Notes under the pieces: generated by a model
The model's database searches: none
What the model saw: only the letters and a program-made list of their open reading frames with translations
Told to the model about the DNA's origin: nothing
From: Streptomyces prunicolor NBRC 13075
GTDB lineage: Bacteria; Actinomycetota; Actinomycetes; Streptomycetales; Streptomycetaceae
Assembly: GCF_000367365.1 (NCBI RefSeq)
Contig: NZ_BARF01000042.1
Location: 159,207-223,206, forward strand
Reading direction: 5' to 3'
Length of the DNA: 64,000 nt
Translations under genes and position numbers: made by a program
Shown: positions 25,016 through 33,114 of the stretch, in pieces
How the letters are laid out: every line of letters begins with the position of its first letter
Numbering within the stretch: position 1 is the first letter of the stretch

Positions 25016-25590
25016 TAAAAGCCCAGCACCGGCAGCAAGCGTGACGGGCCTCTGGACAGCAGCCATGGGGGCAGTAGCTCCAGAGGGTCCAAGTACACCT
25101 CCCCTCTCAGCAAGCCCCAGTGCACGCACGACGTCGCGCAGTGCGAGCCGGTGACTTCCACCGTCCCCACCACTTCGCCCGCCGCCACCTCCTCCCCCTT
25201 CTTCACTGTCGCGCTCACCGGTTCGTAGGTCGTGCGGAGGTCCGTCCCGGTCAGTTCGACCGCGACCACCCCTCTCCCCGCCACCCGGCCAGCGAAGGAC
25301 ACCCGGCCCGGCGCCACCGCTCGTACCTCGGCGCCGGCCGGGGTCGCCAGGTCCACGCCTCGGTGGCCCCGGGCGTAGACCGTCGCCGGGGGCTCCCAGC
25401 CTCGTAGGACCAGAGGGTGTGAGCCGACCGGCCAGGTGCTCGCGATCGCCGGTACGGAGGGGATGGGGATCCCGGGTGTCGGGGGAGGGGTGTCGCTGGC
25501 TCGGGCCGTGCAGGCCAGCAGGGTCAGGAGGAGGGCCAGTAGTAAGGCGAGGCCAATACGCACAGGTCGGTCATCTCGTCGCATCCGCAT
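25015..25590 (-). CDS. Secreted LytM/M23-like protein, catalytically degenerate
   Basis: About 191 residues with an N-terminal hydrophobic signal segment (IGLALLLALLLTLLACTARA) and a C-terminal M23 fold: RGHRGVDLATPAGAEVRAVAPGRV, then a lysostaphin-type beta-barrel. The HxxxD zinc pair is present in GHRGVDL, but the usual HxH reads CVHWG, so the first catalytic His is Cys, and the preceding Tyr-x-His segment is also lost. It may be an inactive regulator of cell-wall hydrolases, like EnvC/NlpD-type proteins. The ATG at 25590 gives the best signal peptide. It sits just upstream of rpsB, divergently. Confidence 0.8.
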   Translation of the reverse strand: MRMRRDDRPVRIGLALLLALLLTLLACTARASDTPPPTPGIPIPSVPAIASTWPVGSHPLVLRGWEPPATVYARGHRGVDLATPAGAEVRAVAPGRVSFAGRVAGRGVVAVELTGTDLRTTYEPVSATVKKGEEVAAGEVVGTVEVTGSHCATSCVHWGLLRGEVYLDPLELLPPWLLSRGPSRLLPVLGF

Positions 25591-25868
25591 GGCACAAACC
25601 GTGCCGTACCCGTGCCGATATGGCCGGGACCTGTGGACCGGCGAGGGGCTGTGGACAACGGCGTCACCCGGTGCCTCGCGGGTCCCGTACACTTCCTTTG
25701 GCGATCCGGGTCACCGGGTCGACTTCGCACGCCCCGGCATCCGGTCCTCCGTCGCAAGACGAAACCGGTGTCAGCGCTCCTCGGTCCTCTGGGCACGCGC
25801 ACGTGGGCGTCAGGCGCGAGTGCCGTCCGGTGCTCGCGGCACAACCGAGTAAATCAAGGAGAACGGCC

Positions 25869-26843
25869 ATGGCCGTCGTCACGATGCGGGAGCTGCTGGA
25901 AAGCGGCGTCCACTTCGGTCACCAGACCCGTCGTTGGAACCCGAAAATGAAGCGCTTCATCTTCACGGAGCGCAACGGCATCTACATCATCGACCTGCTC
26001 CAGTCGCTGTCGTACATCGACCGCGCCTACGAGTTCGTCAAGGAGACCGTCGCCCACGGCGGCACGGTCATGTTCGTCGGCACGAAGAAGCAGGCGCAGG
26101 AGGCCATCGCCGAGCAGGCCACCCGCGTCGGCATGCCCTACGTCAACCAGCGCTGGCTGGGCGGCATGCTCACCAACTTCTCCACCGTCTACAAGCGTCT
26201 GCAGCGCCTCAAGGAGCTCGAGCAGATCGACTTCGAGGACGTCGCCGCGTCCGGTCTCACCAAGAAGGAGCTTCTCGTGCTCTCGCGCGAGAAGGCCAAG
26301 CTGGAGAAGACCCTCGGTGGTATCCGCGAGATGTCCAAGGTTCCCAGCGCCGTCTGGATCGTGGACACCAAGAAGGAGCACATCGCGGTCGGTGAGGCCC
26401 GGAAGCTCAACATTCCGGTCGTCGCCATCCTCGACACGAACTGCGACCCCGACGAGGTCGACTACAAGATCCCGGGCAACGACGACGCGATCCGCTCCGT
26501 CACCCTGCTCACCCGCGTGATCGCCGACGCCGTCGCCGAGGGCCTCATCAGCCGCTCCGGTGTCGCCGCCGAGGCCAAGGGTGACAAGGCCGCCGGCGAG
26601 CCGCTCGCCGCGTGGGAGCGCGACCTGCTCGAGGGCGAGAAGAAGCCTGACGAGGCTCCGGCCGCCGAGGCCGAGGTGCAGACCTCTGCCGAGACGGAGA
26701 AGGTCGCCGACGCCGAGCAGGCCGACGAGGCTCCGGTTGCCGCCGAGGCCGCCGCCGAGGTCGTCGAGACCCCCGCCGCCGAGGTCGAGGCCCCCGCCGC
26801 CGAGGTCGAGGCCGCTCCGGCCGCCGAGGCCGAGCAGGCCTGA
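25869..26843 (+). CDS. rpsB: 30S ribosomal protein S2
   Basis: 324 residues. The S2 core (MRELLESGVHFGHQTRRWNPKM through SVTLLTRVIADAVAEGL, residues 1-225) is followed by a Glu/Ala/Val-rich tail of about 90 residues, common in streptomycetes. The ATG follows AAGGAGAACGGCC. The 278-nt leader region (25591-25868) holds a plausible -10 TACACT at 25688-25693 and an untranslated leader of about 170 nt, long enough for autogenous control by S2, though I see no defined structure. Confidence 0.97.
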   Translation: MAVVTMRELLESGVHFGHQTRRWNPKMKRFIFTERNGIYIIDLLQSLSYIDRAYEFVKETVAHGGTVMFVGTKKQAQEAIAEQATRVGMPYVNQRWLGGMLTNFSTVYKRLQRLKELEQIDFEDVAASGLTKKELLVLSREKAKLEKTLGGIREMSKVPSAVWIVDTKKEHIAVGEARKLNIPVVAILDTNCDPDEVDYKIPGNDDAIRSVTLLTRVIADAVAEGLISRSGVAAEAKGDKAAGEPLAAWERDLLEGEKKPDEAPAAEAEVQTSAETEKVADAEQADEAPVAAEAAAEVVETPAAEVEAPAAEVEAAPAAEAEQA

Positions 26844-26890
26844 CCCGGCCAACGGCCTGACCTTCCGGGCCAAAGGGCTGACTGAAGTGA

Positions 26891-26921
26891 CGGCGGGTGG
26901 TGCGGACCGCGCCACCCGCCG
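26891..26921 (+). terminator. Hairpin between rpsB and tsf
   Basis: A perfect 10-bp stem (26891-26900 with 26912-26921), extendable by GTGA/TCAC with one bulge, 47 nt after rpsB. It may act as an attenuator that lowers tsf relative to rpsB, a ratio expected for these genes. Confidence 0.65.
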
Positions 26922-27034
26922 TTCACTCACAGCCCCTAGATCTTCGTAGCCCGTAGATCTTTGGCGGAAGCCCGCTCACCACGCGGCCGCCGCCGACTTC
27001 GAGACTTCGAACTCCGAGAAGAGATTTTCAGATC

Positions 27035-27871
27035 ATGGCGAACTACACCGCCGCCGACGTCAAGAAGCTCCGCGAGCTCACCGGCGCCGGCATGATGGAC
27101 TGCAAGAAGGCCCTGGACGAGGCCGACGGCAACGTCGAGAAGGCCGTCGAGGCGCTCCGTATCAAGGGCCAGAAGGGCGTCGCCAAGCGCGAGGGCCGCT
27201 CCGCCGAGAACGGCGCCGTGGTCTCCGTCATCGCCGACGACAACACCTCCGGTGTCCTGGTCGAGCTGAAGTGCGAGACGGACTTCGTCGCCAAGGGCGA
27301 GAAGTTCCAGGCCGTCGCCAACCAGATCGCCCAGCACGTCGCCGCCACCTCCCCGGCCGACATCGAGGCGCTCCTCGCCTCCGAGATCGAGTCCGGCAAG
27401 ACGGTTCAGGCGTTCGTCGACGAGGCCAACGCGAACCTGGGCGAGAAGATCGTCCTGGACCGCTTCGCCCAGTACACCGACGGCTACGTCTCCGCGTACA
27501 TGCACCGCACGATGCCCGACCTGCCCCCGCAGATCGGTGTCCTCGTCGAGCTGGACAAGCCGAACGCCGAGGTCGCCCGCGGTGTCGCCCAGCACATCGC
27601 CGCCTTCGCGCCGAAGTACCTGGCCAAGGAAGACGTGCCGGCCGAGGTCGTCGAGTCCGAGCGCCGCATCGCCGAGGAGGTCACCCGCGCCGAGGGCAAG
27701 CCCGAGGCCGCGATCGCCAAGATCGTCGAGGGTCGCGTCAACGGCTTCTTCAAGGACGCGACGGTGCTCGGTCAACCGTACGCGCTCGACCCCAAGAAGT
27801 CCGTCCAGAAGGTTCTGGACGAGGCGGGTGTCACCCTGAAGCGCTTCACGCGCATCAAGGTCGGCATCTGA
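27035..27871 (+). CDS. tsf: Translation elongation factor Ts
   Basis: 278 residues. EF-Ts exchanges GDP for GTP on EF-Tu. The UBA-like N-terminus (VKKLRELTGAGMMDCKKALDEADG) and the core motif TDFVAKGEKF are present, and the C-terminus (DEAGVTLKRFTRIKVG) is complete. It lies 191 nt after rpsB with a hairpin between them, so it may have its own promoter as well as read-through transcription. Confidence 0.97.
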   Translation: MANYTAADVKKLRELTGAGMMDCKKALDEADGNVEKAVEALRIKGQKGVAKREGRSAENGAVVSVIADDNTSGVLVELKCETDFVAKGEKFQAVANQIAQHVAATSPADIEALLASEIESGKTVQAFVDEANANLGEKIVLDRFAQYTDGYVSAYMHRTMPDLPPQIGVLVELDKPNAEVARGVAQHIAAFAPKYLAKEDVPAEVVESERRIAEEVTRAEGKPEAAIAKIVEGRVNGFFKDATVLGQPYALDPKKSVQKVLDEAGVTLKRFTRIKVGI

Positions 27872-28075
27872 GTCCGTACCGCGATCGACGCGCGGCGCCC
27901 CGCGGAATCCCGCTAGGGTCGTCAGCAGTCGAGCCGGTACGCCGTCGCGCACGCGCGCGTGGCGGACGACAGCAGATCTGACGAGGAGGCCATTGCCGAG
28001 CATGGGATGCGAACCACACCCCACCGGCAGTGGCCTTCTTCGTATGTGCGACCACGTAAAAGAGGCGAGAACGTC

Positions 28076-28834
28076 ATGACCACCAAGCCCCAGAAGACCG
28101 ACGACGGCAAGGTACGCGGCCGGTTCATGTTGAAGCTGTCCGGAGAGGCCTTCTCCGGCGGCGGTGGCCTGGGCGTCGACCCCGATGTGGTGCACAAGAT
28201 CGCCCGTGAGATCGCGGCCGTCGTACGGGACGGCGCGGAGGTCGCCGTCGTCATCGGCGGCGGCAACTTCTTCCGCGGCGCCGAGCTCCAGCAGCGCGGC
28301 ATGGACCGGGCCCGCTCCGACTACATGGGCATGCTCGGCACGGTGATGAACTGCCTCGCCCTCCAGGACTTCCTGGAGAAGGAGGGCATCGACAGCCGCG
28401 TCCAGACCGCCATCACCATGGGTCAGGTCGCGGAGCCGTACATCCCGCTGCGCGCCGTGCGCCACCTGGAGAAGGGCCGCGTGGTCATCTTCGGCGCCGG
28501 TATGGGCATGCCGTACTTCTCCACCGACACCACCGCCGCCCAGCGCGCCCTGGAGATCAACGCCGAGGCGCTGCTGATGGGCAAGAACGGCGTGGACGGG
28601 GTCTACGACTCCGACCCGAAGACCAACTCCGAGGCCGTCAAGTTCGACTCGCTCAGCTACGGCGAGGTCATCACCCAGGACCTGAAGGTCGCGGACATGA
28701 CCGCCATCACGCTGTGCCGCGACAACAAGCTTCCGATCCTGGTCTTCGAGCTTCTGGCGGAGGGCAATATCGCCCGCGCCGTCAAGGGTGAGAAGATCGG
28801 CACGCTTGTGGGTGACCAAGGCAGCCAGGGCTGA
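28076..28834 (+). CDS. pyrH: UMP kinase
   Basis: 252 residues. The hexameric bacterial UMP kinase of the amino-acid-kinase fold, converting UMP to UDP. Motifs are RFMLKLSGEAF, VIGGGNFFRG, MGMLGTVMNC and the ATP-site segment GVDGVYDSDPK. The ATG at 28076 is preceded by AGAGGCGAGAACGTC; the open frame upstream is leader. The 204-nt gap after tsf suggests an independent promoter. It forms the usual pyrH-frr pair. Confidence 0.97.
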   Translation: MTTKPQKTDDGKVRGRFMLKLSGEAFSGGGGLGVDPDVVHKIAREIAAVVRDGAEVAVVIGGGNFFRGAELQQRGMDRARSDYMGMLGTVMNCLALQDFLEKEGIDSRVQTAITMGQVAEPYIPLRAVRHLEKGRVVIFGAGMGMPYFSTDTTAAQRALEINAEALLMGKNGVDGVYDSDPKTNSEAVKFDSLSYGEVITQDLKVADMTAITLCRDNKLPILVFELLAEGNIARAVKGEKIGTLVGDQGSQG

Positions 28835-28964
28835 TGACCCTGACCGGGGGATGGACAATGTCCTGCCGGTCGGGAACCGTGCAGGAAGAAGACGCGACGC
28901 AGCCGGCCGCCGACGCCGACACAGCACAGCAGCCGGGCCTACTCAAGACACGCAGGAGCAAGTG

Positions 28965-29522
28965 GTGATCGAAGAGACCCTCCTCGAGGCCGAGGAGAAG
29001 ATGGAGAAGGCCGTCGTGGTCGCCAAGGAGGACTTCGCCGCGATCCGCACCGGCCGTGCGCACCCGGCGATGTTCAACAAGATCGTGGCGGACTACTACG
29101 GAGCGCTGACGCCGATCAACCAGCTGGCTTCGTTCTCCGTGCCGGAGCCGCGCATGGCCGTGGTGACCCCGTTCGACAAGACCGCGCTGCGGAACATCGA
29201 ACAGGCGATCCGCGACTCGGACCTGGGCGTGAATCCCAGCAACGACGGCAACATCATCCGAGTGACGTTCCCCGAGCTGACCGAGGAGCGCCGCAAGGAC
29301 TACATCAAGGTCGCCCGGACCAAGGCCGAGGACTCCAAGGTGTCCATCCGCGCGGTCCGCCGCAAGGCCAAGGACGCCCTGGACAAGCTCGTCAAGGACA
29401 AGGAGTCCGGCGAGGACGAGGTCCGTCGTGCGGAGAAGGAGCTCGACGACACCACGGCGAAGTACGTCGCCCAGGTGGACGAACTCCTCAAGCACAAGGA
29501 AGCGGAGCTGCTCGAGGTCTGA
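28965..29522 (+). CDS. frr: Ribosome recycling factor
   Basis: 185 residues. RRF splits post-termination ribosomes with EF-G. The family signature is complete: FAAIRTGRAHPAMFNKIVADYYG, PEPRMAVVTPFDK, VNPSNDGNIIRV and the long coiled C-terminal helix ending KHKEAELLEV. Two in-frame GTG codons (28962 and 28965) follow CAGGAGCAA; the second gives the usual 185-residue length. It overlaps cdsA by 1 nt. Confidence 0.97.
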   Translation: MIEETLLEAEEKMEKAVVVAKEDFAAIRTGRAHPAMFNKIVADYYGALTPINQLASFSVPEPRMAVVTPFDKTALRNIEQAIRDSDLGVNPSNDGNIIRVTFPELTEERRKDYIKVARTKAEDSKVSIRAVRRKAKDALDKLVKDKESGEDEVRRAEKELDDTTAKYVAQVDELLKHKEAELLEV

Positions 29523-30688
29523 TGAACGACTCTTCCTGGGGAGCACCGCCACAAGCCGGGTACTGGGGGCCGTCCGACCAGGGGCCTGTCCAGGGGGCTG
29601 CCCCGGCGGGTCCCACGTACGATGCGCCTGAGGCGCAGCAGACTCGCCCCATGCCCATCGTGCCCGACGAGCCCGCATACGGCGGACACCAGGATGACGA
29701 CCGGGGGGCCGCTCGGCTGAGCGGTCCCTTGTTCCGCGACGAGACGCAGCAACCGCCGTACGACCCGCGGACGCAGCCCTCTGACACGCCGCAGGCGCAG
29801 CCCTACGGGGCGGTGCCGCAGAATCCGGAGCCCATGCCCGACGTCCCGCCACCGGCGCCCGCCCCGCAGAAGAAGAGCGCGGGCCGGGACCTCGGTGCGG
29901 CCATAGGGGTCGGCGTCGGGCTCGCCGTGGTGATCATCGCGTCCCTCTTCGTGGTGAAGGCCGCGTTCGTCGGAGTGATAGCGGTCGCCGTCGTGGTCGG
30001 CCTGTGGGAGCTCACCTCGCGGCTCCAGGAGCGCAAAGGCATCAAGGCGCCCCTCGTGCCCCTGGCGGTCGGCGGCGCGGCGATGGTCGTCGCCGGATAC
30101 GTCCGGGGTCCCGAGGGAGCCTGGGTCGCCATGGCGCTCACGGCGCTCGCTGTCCTCGTCTGGCGGATGACGGAGCCGCCGGAGGGCTACCTCAAGGACG
30201 TCACGGCGGGCGTCTTCGCGGCGTTCTACGTGCCGTTCCTGGCCACGTTCGTCGCCCTGATGCTCACCGCCGACGACGGCGCCTGGCGGGTCCTGACCTT
30301 CCTGTTGCTGACCGTGGTCAGCGACACCGGGGCGTACGCCATCGGCTGGCGCTTCGGCACGCACAAGCTCGCCCCGCGCATCAGCCCCGGAAAGACCCGC
30401 GAGGGCCTGTTCGGGGCGGTGTCCTTCGCGATGGTGGCGGGCGCGCTGTGCATGCAGTTCCTGATCGACGACGGCAGCTGGTGGCAGGGCCTGATCCTGG
30501 GCCTCGCGGTCGCGGCCAGCGCCACGCTGGGCGACCTCGGCGAGTCCATGATCAAGCGCGACCTGGGCATCAAGGACATGGGCACGCTGCTGCCGGGTCA
30601 TGGCGGCATCATGGACCGGCTGGACTCCTTGCTGCCGACCGCTCCGGTGGTGTGGCTGCTGTTGGTGCTGTTCGTGGGCTCCGGCTGA
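29522..30688 (+). CDS. cdsA: Phosphatidate cytidylyltransferase CdsA
   Basis: 388 residues. It makes CDP-diacylglycerol, precursor of membrane phospholipids. Residues 1-120 are a Pro/Gln/Asp-rich, disordered cytoplasmic extension typical of actinobacteria. Then come about eight membrane segments and the CDP-DAG synthase signature near 335-365 (GDLGESMIKRDLGIKDMG, then GHGGIMDRLDS) with the metal-binding aspartates. The ATG shares a base with the frr stop, so translation is coupled. Confidence 0.95.
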   Translation: MNDSSWGAPPQAGYWGPSDQGPVQGAAPAGPTYDAPEAQQTRPMPIVPDEPAYGGHQDDDRGAARLSGPLFRDETQQPPYDPRTQPSDTPQAQPYGAVPQNPEPMPDVPPPAPAPQKKSAGRDLGAAIGVGVGLAVVIIASLFVVKAAFVGVIAVAVVVGLWELTSRLQERKGIKAPLVPLAVGGAAMVVAGYVRGPEGAWVAMALTALAVLVWRMTEPPEGYLKDVTAGVFAAFYVPFLATFVALMLTADDGAWRVLTFLLLTVVSDTGAYAIGWRFGTHKLAPRISPGKTREGLFGAVSFAMVAGALCMQFLIDDGSWWQGLILGLAVAASATLGDLGESMIKRDLGIKDMGTLLPGHGGIMDRLDSLLPTAPVVWLLLVLFVGSG

Positions 30689-30796
30689 AAAATCAGCTGG
30701 CCTACTGAACGGCTGACCTGCGGGTTTGTACGTGAGGGGCTCGTTGTCCACAGGGCGGCGAGTCTCTCTTCGTATGTCTGCGACACTGGTACAGCC

Positions 30797-31903
30797 ATGC
30801 CTAAGCCCGGAGAACTCACATTCGTCGCCCCCCGCGGAGCCCAGAAGCCGCCGCGGCACCTTGCCGATCTCACGCCCGCCGAGCGCAAGGAAGCCGTCGC
30901 CGCGATCGGGGAGAAGCCGTTTCGCGCCAAGCAGCTCTCGCAGCACTACTTCGCGCGGTTCGCGCACGACCCGGCGGAGTGGACCGACATCCCCGCCGGT
31001 TCGCGCGCCAAGCTGCAAGAAGCGCTGCTTCCTGAACTGATGACCGTCGTACGGCATCTGTCGACCGACCAGGACACCACCCGCAAGACGCTGTGGCGGC
31101 TGTTCGACGGGACGCTCGTCGAGTCCGTGCTGATGCGGTACCCGGACCGGGTCACCATGTGCATCAGCTCGCAGGCGGGGTGCGGGATGAACTGTCCGTT
31201 CTGCGCGACCGGTCAGGCCGGGCTCGACCGCAATCTGTCGACCGGTGAGATCGTGCAGCAGATCGTCGACGGGATGCGGGCGTTGCGGGACGGGGAGATC
31301 CCCGGTGGTCCCGCGCGGCTGTCCAACATCGTCTTCATGGGCATGGGCGAGCCCCTCGCCAACTACAAGCGGGTCGTCCGGTCCATCCGCGCCCTCACCG
31401 ACCCCGAGCCGGACGGTCTCGGCCTCTCGCAGCGCGGGATCACCGTCTCGACCGTCGGACTGGTCCCGGCGATCCACCGGTTCTCCGACGAGGGCTTCAA
31501 GTGCCGGCTCGCGATCTCGCTGCACGCCCCGGACGACGACCTGCGCGACACCCTGGTCCCCGTGAACACGCGGTGGAAGGTGCGCGAGGTCCTCGACGCC
31601 GGCTGGGAGTACGCGGCGAAGTCGGGGCGCCGGCTGTCCATCGAGTACGCGCTGATCCGCGACATCAACGACCAGGCGTGGCGCGGTGACCGGCTCGGCC
31701 GCCTCCTCAAGGGCAAGCCGGTGCACGTCAACCTGATCCCGCTGAACCCGACGCCGGGCTCGAAGTGGACGGCCTCCCGCCCCGAGGACGAGAAGGCGTT
31801 CGTCGAGGCCATCGCGGCCCATGGGGTGCCGGTCACCGTCCGGGACACCCGTGGCCAGGAGATCGACGGAGCGTGCGGCCAGCTCGCGGCCACCGAGCGG
31901 TAA
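30797..31903 (+). CDS. rlmN: 23S rRNA/tRNA adenine-C2 methyltransferase RlmN
   Basis: 368 residues. A radical-SAM enzyme that methylates C2 of A2503 in 23S rRNA and of A37 in some tRNAs. The cluster-binding cysteines are C129, C133 and C136 (GCGMNCPFC), followed by MGMGEPLANY and the mechanism-related cysteine in DTRGQEIDGACGQLA. The N-terminus carries the RlmN helical domain. The ATG at 30797 follows a GACACT -10-like box by about 17 nt, so the leader is short. Confidence 0.96.
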   Translation: MPKPGELTFVAPRGAQKPPRHLADLTPAERKEAVAAIGEKPFRAKQLSQHYFARFAHDPAEWTDIPAGSRAKLQEALLPELMTVVRHLSTDQDTTRKTLWRLFDGTLVESVLMRYPDRVTMCISSQAGCGMNCPFCATGQAGLDRNLSTGEIVQQIVDGMRALRDGEIPGGPARLSNIVFMGMGEPLANYKRVVRSIRALTDPEPDGLGLSQRGITVSTVGLVPAIHRFSDEGFKCRLAISLHAPDDDLRDTLVPVNTRWKVREVLDAGWEYAAKSGRRLSIEYALIRDINDQAWRGDRLGRLLKGKPVHVNLIPLNPTPGSKWTASRPEDEKAFVEAIAAHGVPVTVRDTRGQEIDGACGQLAATER

Positions 31904-31937
31904 TCTTCACCCGTATCACCTGTACGTACACCTTCAT

Positions 31938-32032
31938 ATCCGACAGGGGAGCGCGCAGCGCTGAGAGTGCGGCAATCGGGCCGCAGACCCTCTGAACCTC
32001 GCCCAGGTCATTCTGGGTAGGAAGTTCGGTCA
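31938..32032 (+). promoter_or_regulatory. TPP (thiamine pyrophosphate) riboswitch
   Basis: The THI-element is clear by eye: ACAGGGGAGC near 31943, the invariant CTGAGAGTGCGGC (31961-31973), its pairing partner GCCGCAGACCCTCTGAACCTC (from 31980), and the closing segment GTCATTCTGGGTAGGAAGTTC (32008-32028). It ends within about 10 nt of the thiB start, so TPP binding probably hides the ribosome site as well as or instead of terminating transcription. It predicts that thiBPQ is repressed by thiamine. Confidence 0.95.
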
Positions 32033-32037
32033 TCACC

Positions 32038-33114
32038 GTGAACACCAAGAAGTACTGTGCTGTGCTCGTCGGCCTCGGCCTGGTCACGCTCTCCGCGTGT
32101 GGGTCGGGGTCGGACACGAGCGGCGGCTCCGACTCCAAGACCGTCACCCTCGTCAGCCACGACTCGTGGGCCGTCTCGAAGAGTGTCCTCAAGGACTTCG
32201 AGATGCAGTCCGGCTACACGGTCAAGGTCCTCAAGGACGGCGACGCCGGCCAGGCCGTCAACAAGGCGATCCTCACCAAGGACAACCCCCAGGGCGACGT
32301 CTTCTTCGGCGTCGACAACACCCTGCTCTCCCGCGCCTTCGACAACGGCCTCTTCCAGTCCTACGACGCGAAGGGCTCCGACCTCGTCAAGCCCGAGTAC
32401 CGCGTCGACCAGACCAAGCACCGGGTCACGCCCATCGACACCGGCGACATCTGCGTCAACTACGACAAGGCGTACTTCAGCAAGCACAAGCTGACCCCGC
32501 CGACCTCCTTCGCGGACCTGGTCAAACCCGCGTACAAGAACCTCCTCGTCACCGAGAACGCGGCAACCTCCTCGCCCGGCCTCGGCTTCCTGCTCGGCAG
32601 TGCGGCTCAGTACGGCGACGACGGCTGGCAGGGCTACTGGAAGAAGCTCAAGGCCAACGGCGTCAAGGTCGTCGACGGCTGGGAGCAGGCCTACGACCAG
32701 GAGTTCTCCGGTTCCGCCGGTGGCAAGAAGGCGGGCGGCGACCGGCCCCTCGTCGTCTCGTACGCCTCCTCGCCGCCCGCCGAGGTCATCTACGCCGACC
32801 CGAAGCCGACCACCGCGCCCACCGGGGTGTCGTACGGCACCTGCTTCCGGCAGACCGAGTACGCGGGGCTGCTCAGCAACGCCAAGAACACCAAGGGCGG
32901 CAAGGCGTTCCTCGACTTCCTGCTCACCAAGCAGTTCCAGCAGGACATGCCGCTCAACATGTTCGTCTACCCGGTGATCGAAGGCGCCACGGTGCCGCAG
33001 GAGTTCGTGAAGTACGGTCGCCAGGCCCCGGACCCCGAGACCATGGCGCCCGCGAAGATCGCCGCCGACCGGGACCAGTGGGTCAAGTCGTGGACCTCGC
33101 TCGTACTGAAGTAG
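32038..33114 (+). CDS. thiB: Thiamine-binding lipoprotein ThiB
   Basis: 358 residues. The substrate-binding protein of an ABC thiamine importer. Lipoprotein signal with lipobox LSAC (Cys21), then TVTLVSHDSWAVSK and the iron/thiamine-binding fold with TPIDTGDICVNYDK. The GTG start sits directly behind the TPP riboswitch, which sets the substrate as thiamine or its phosphates. thiP starts within its 3' end. Confidence 0.93.
   Translation: MNTKKYCAVLVGLGLVTLSACGSGSDTSGGSDSKTVTLVSHDSWAVSKSVLKDFEMQSGYTVKVLKDGDAGQAVNKAILTKDNPQGDVFFGVDNTLLSRAFDNGLFQSYDAKGSDLVKPEYRVDQTKHRVTPIDTGDICVNYDKAYFSKHKLTPPTSFADLVKPAYKNLLVTENAATSSPGLGFLLGSAAQYGDDGWQGYWKKLKANGVKVVDGWEQAYDQEFSGSAGGKKAGGDRPLVVSYASSPPAEVIYADPKPTTAPTGVSYGTCFRQTEYAGLLSNAKNTKGGKAFLDFLLTKQFQQDMPLNMFVYPVIEGATVPQEFVKYGRQAPDPETMAPAKIAADRDQWVKSWTSLVLK

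Noticed and set aside
29300..31822. Long minus-strand frame across frr, cdsA and rlmN
   Set aside because: Shadow of three well-defined genes; its residues are Arg/Gly/Asp-rich with no domain.
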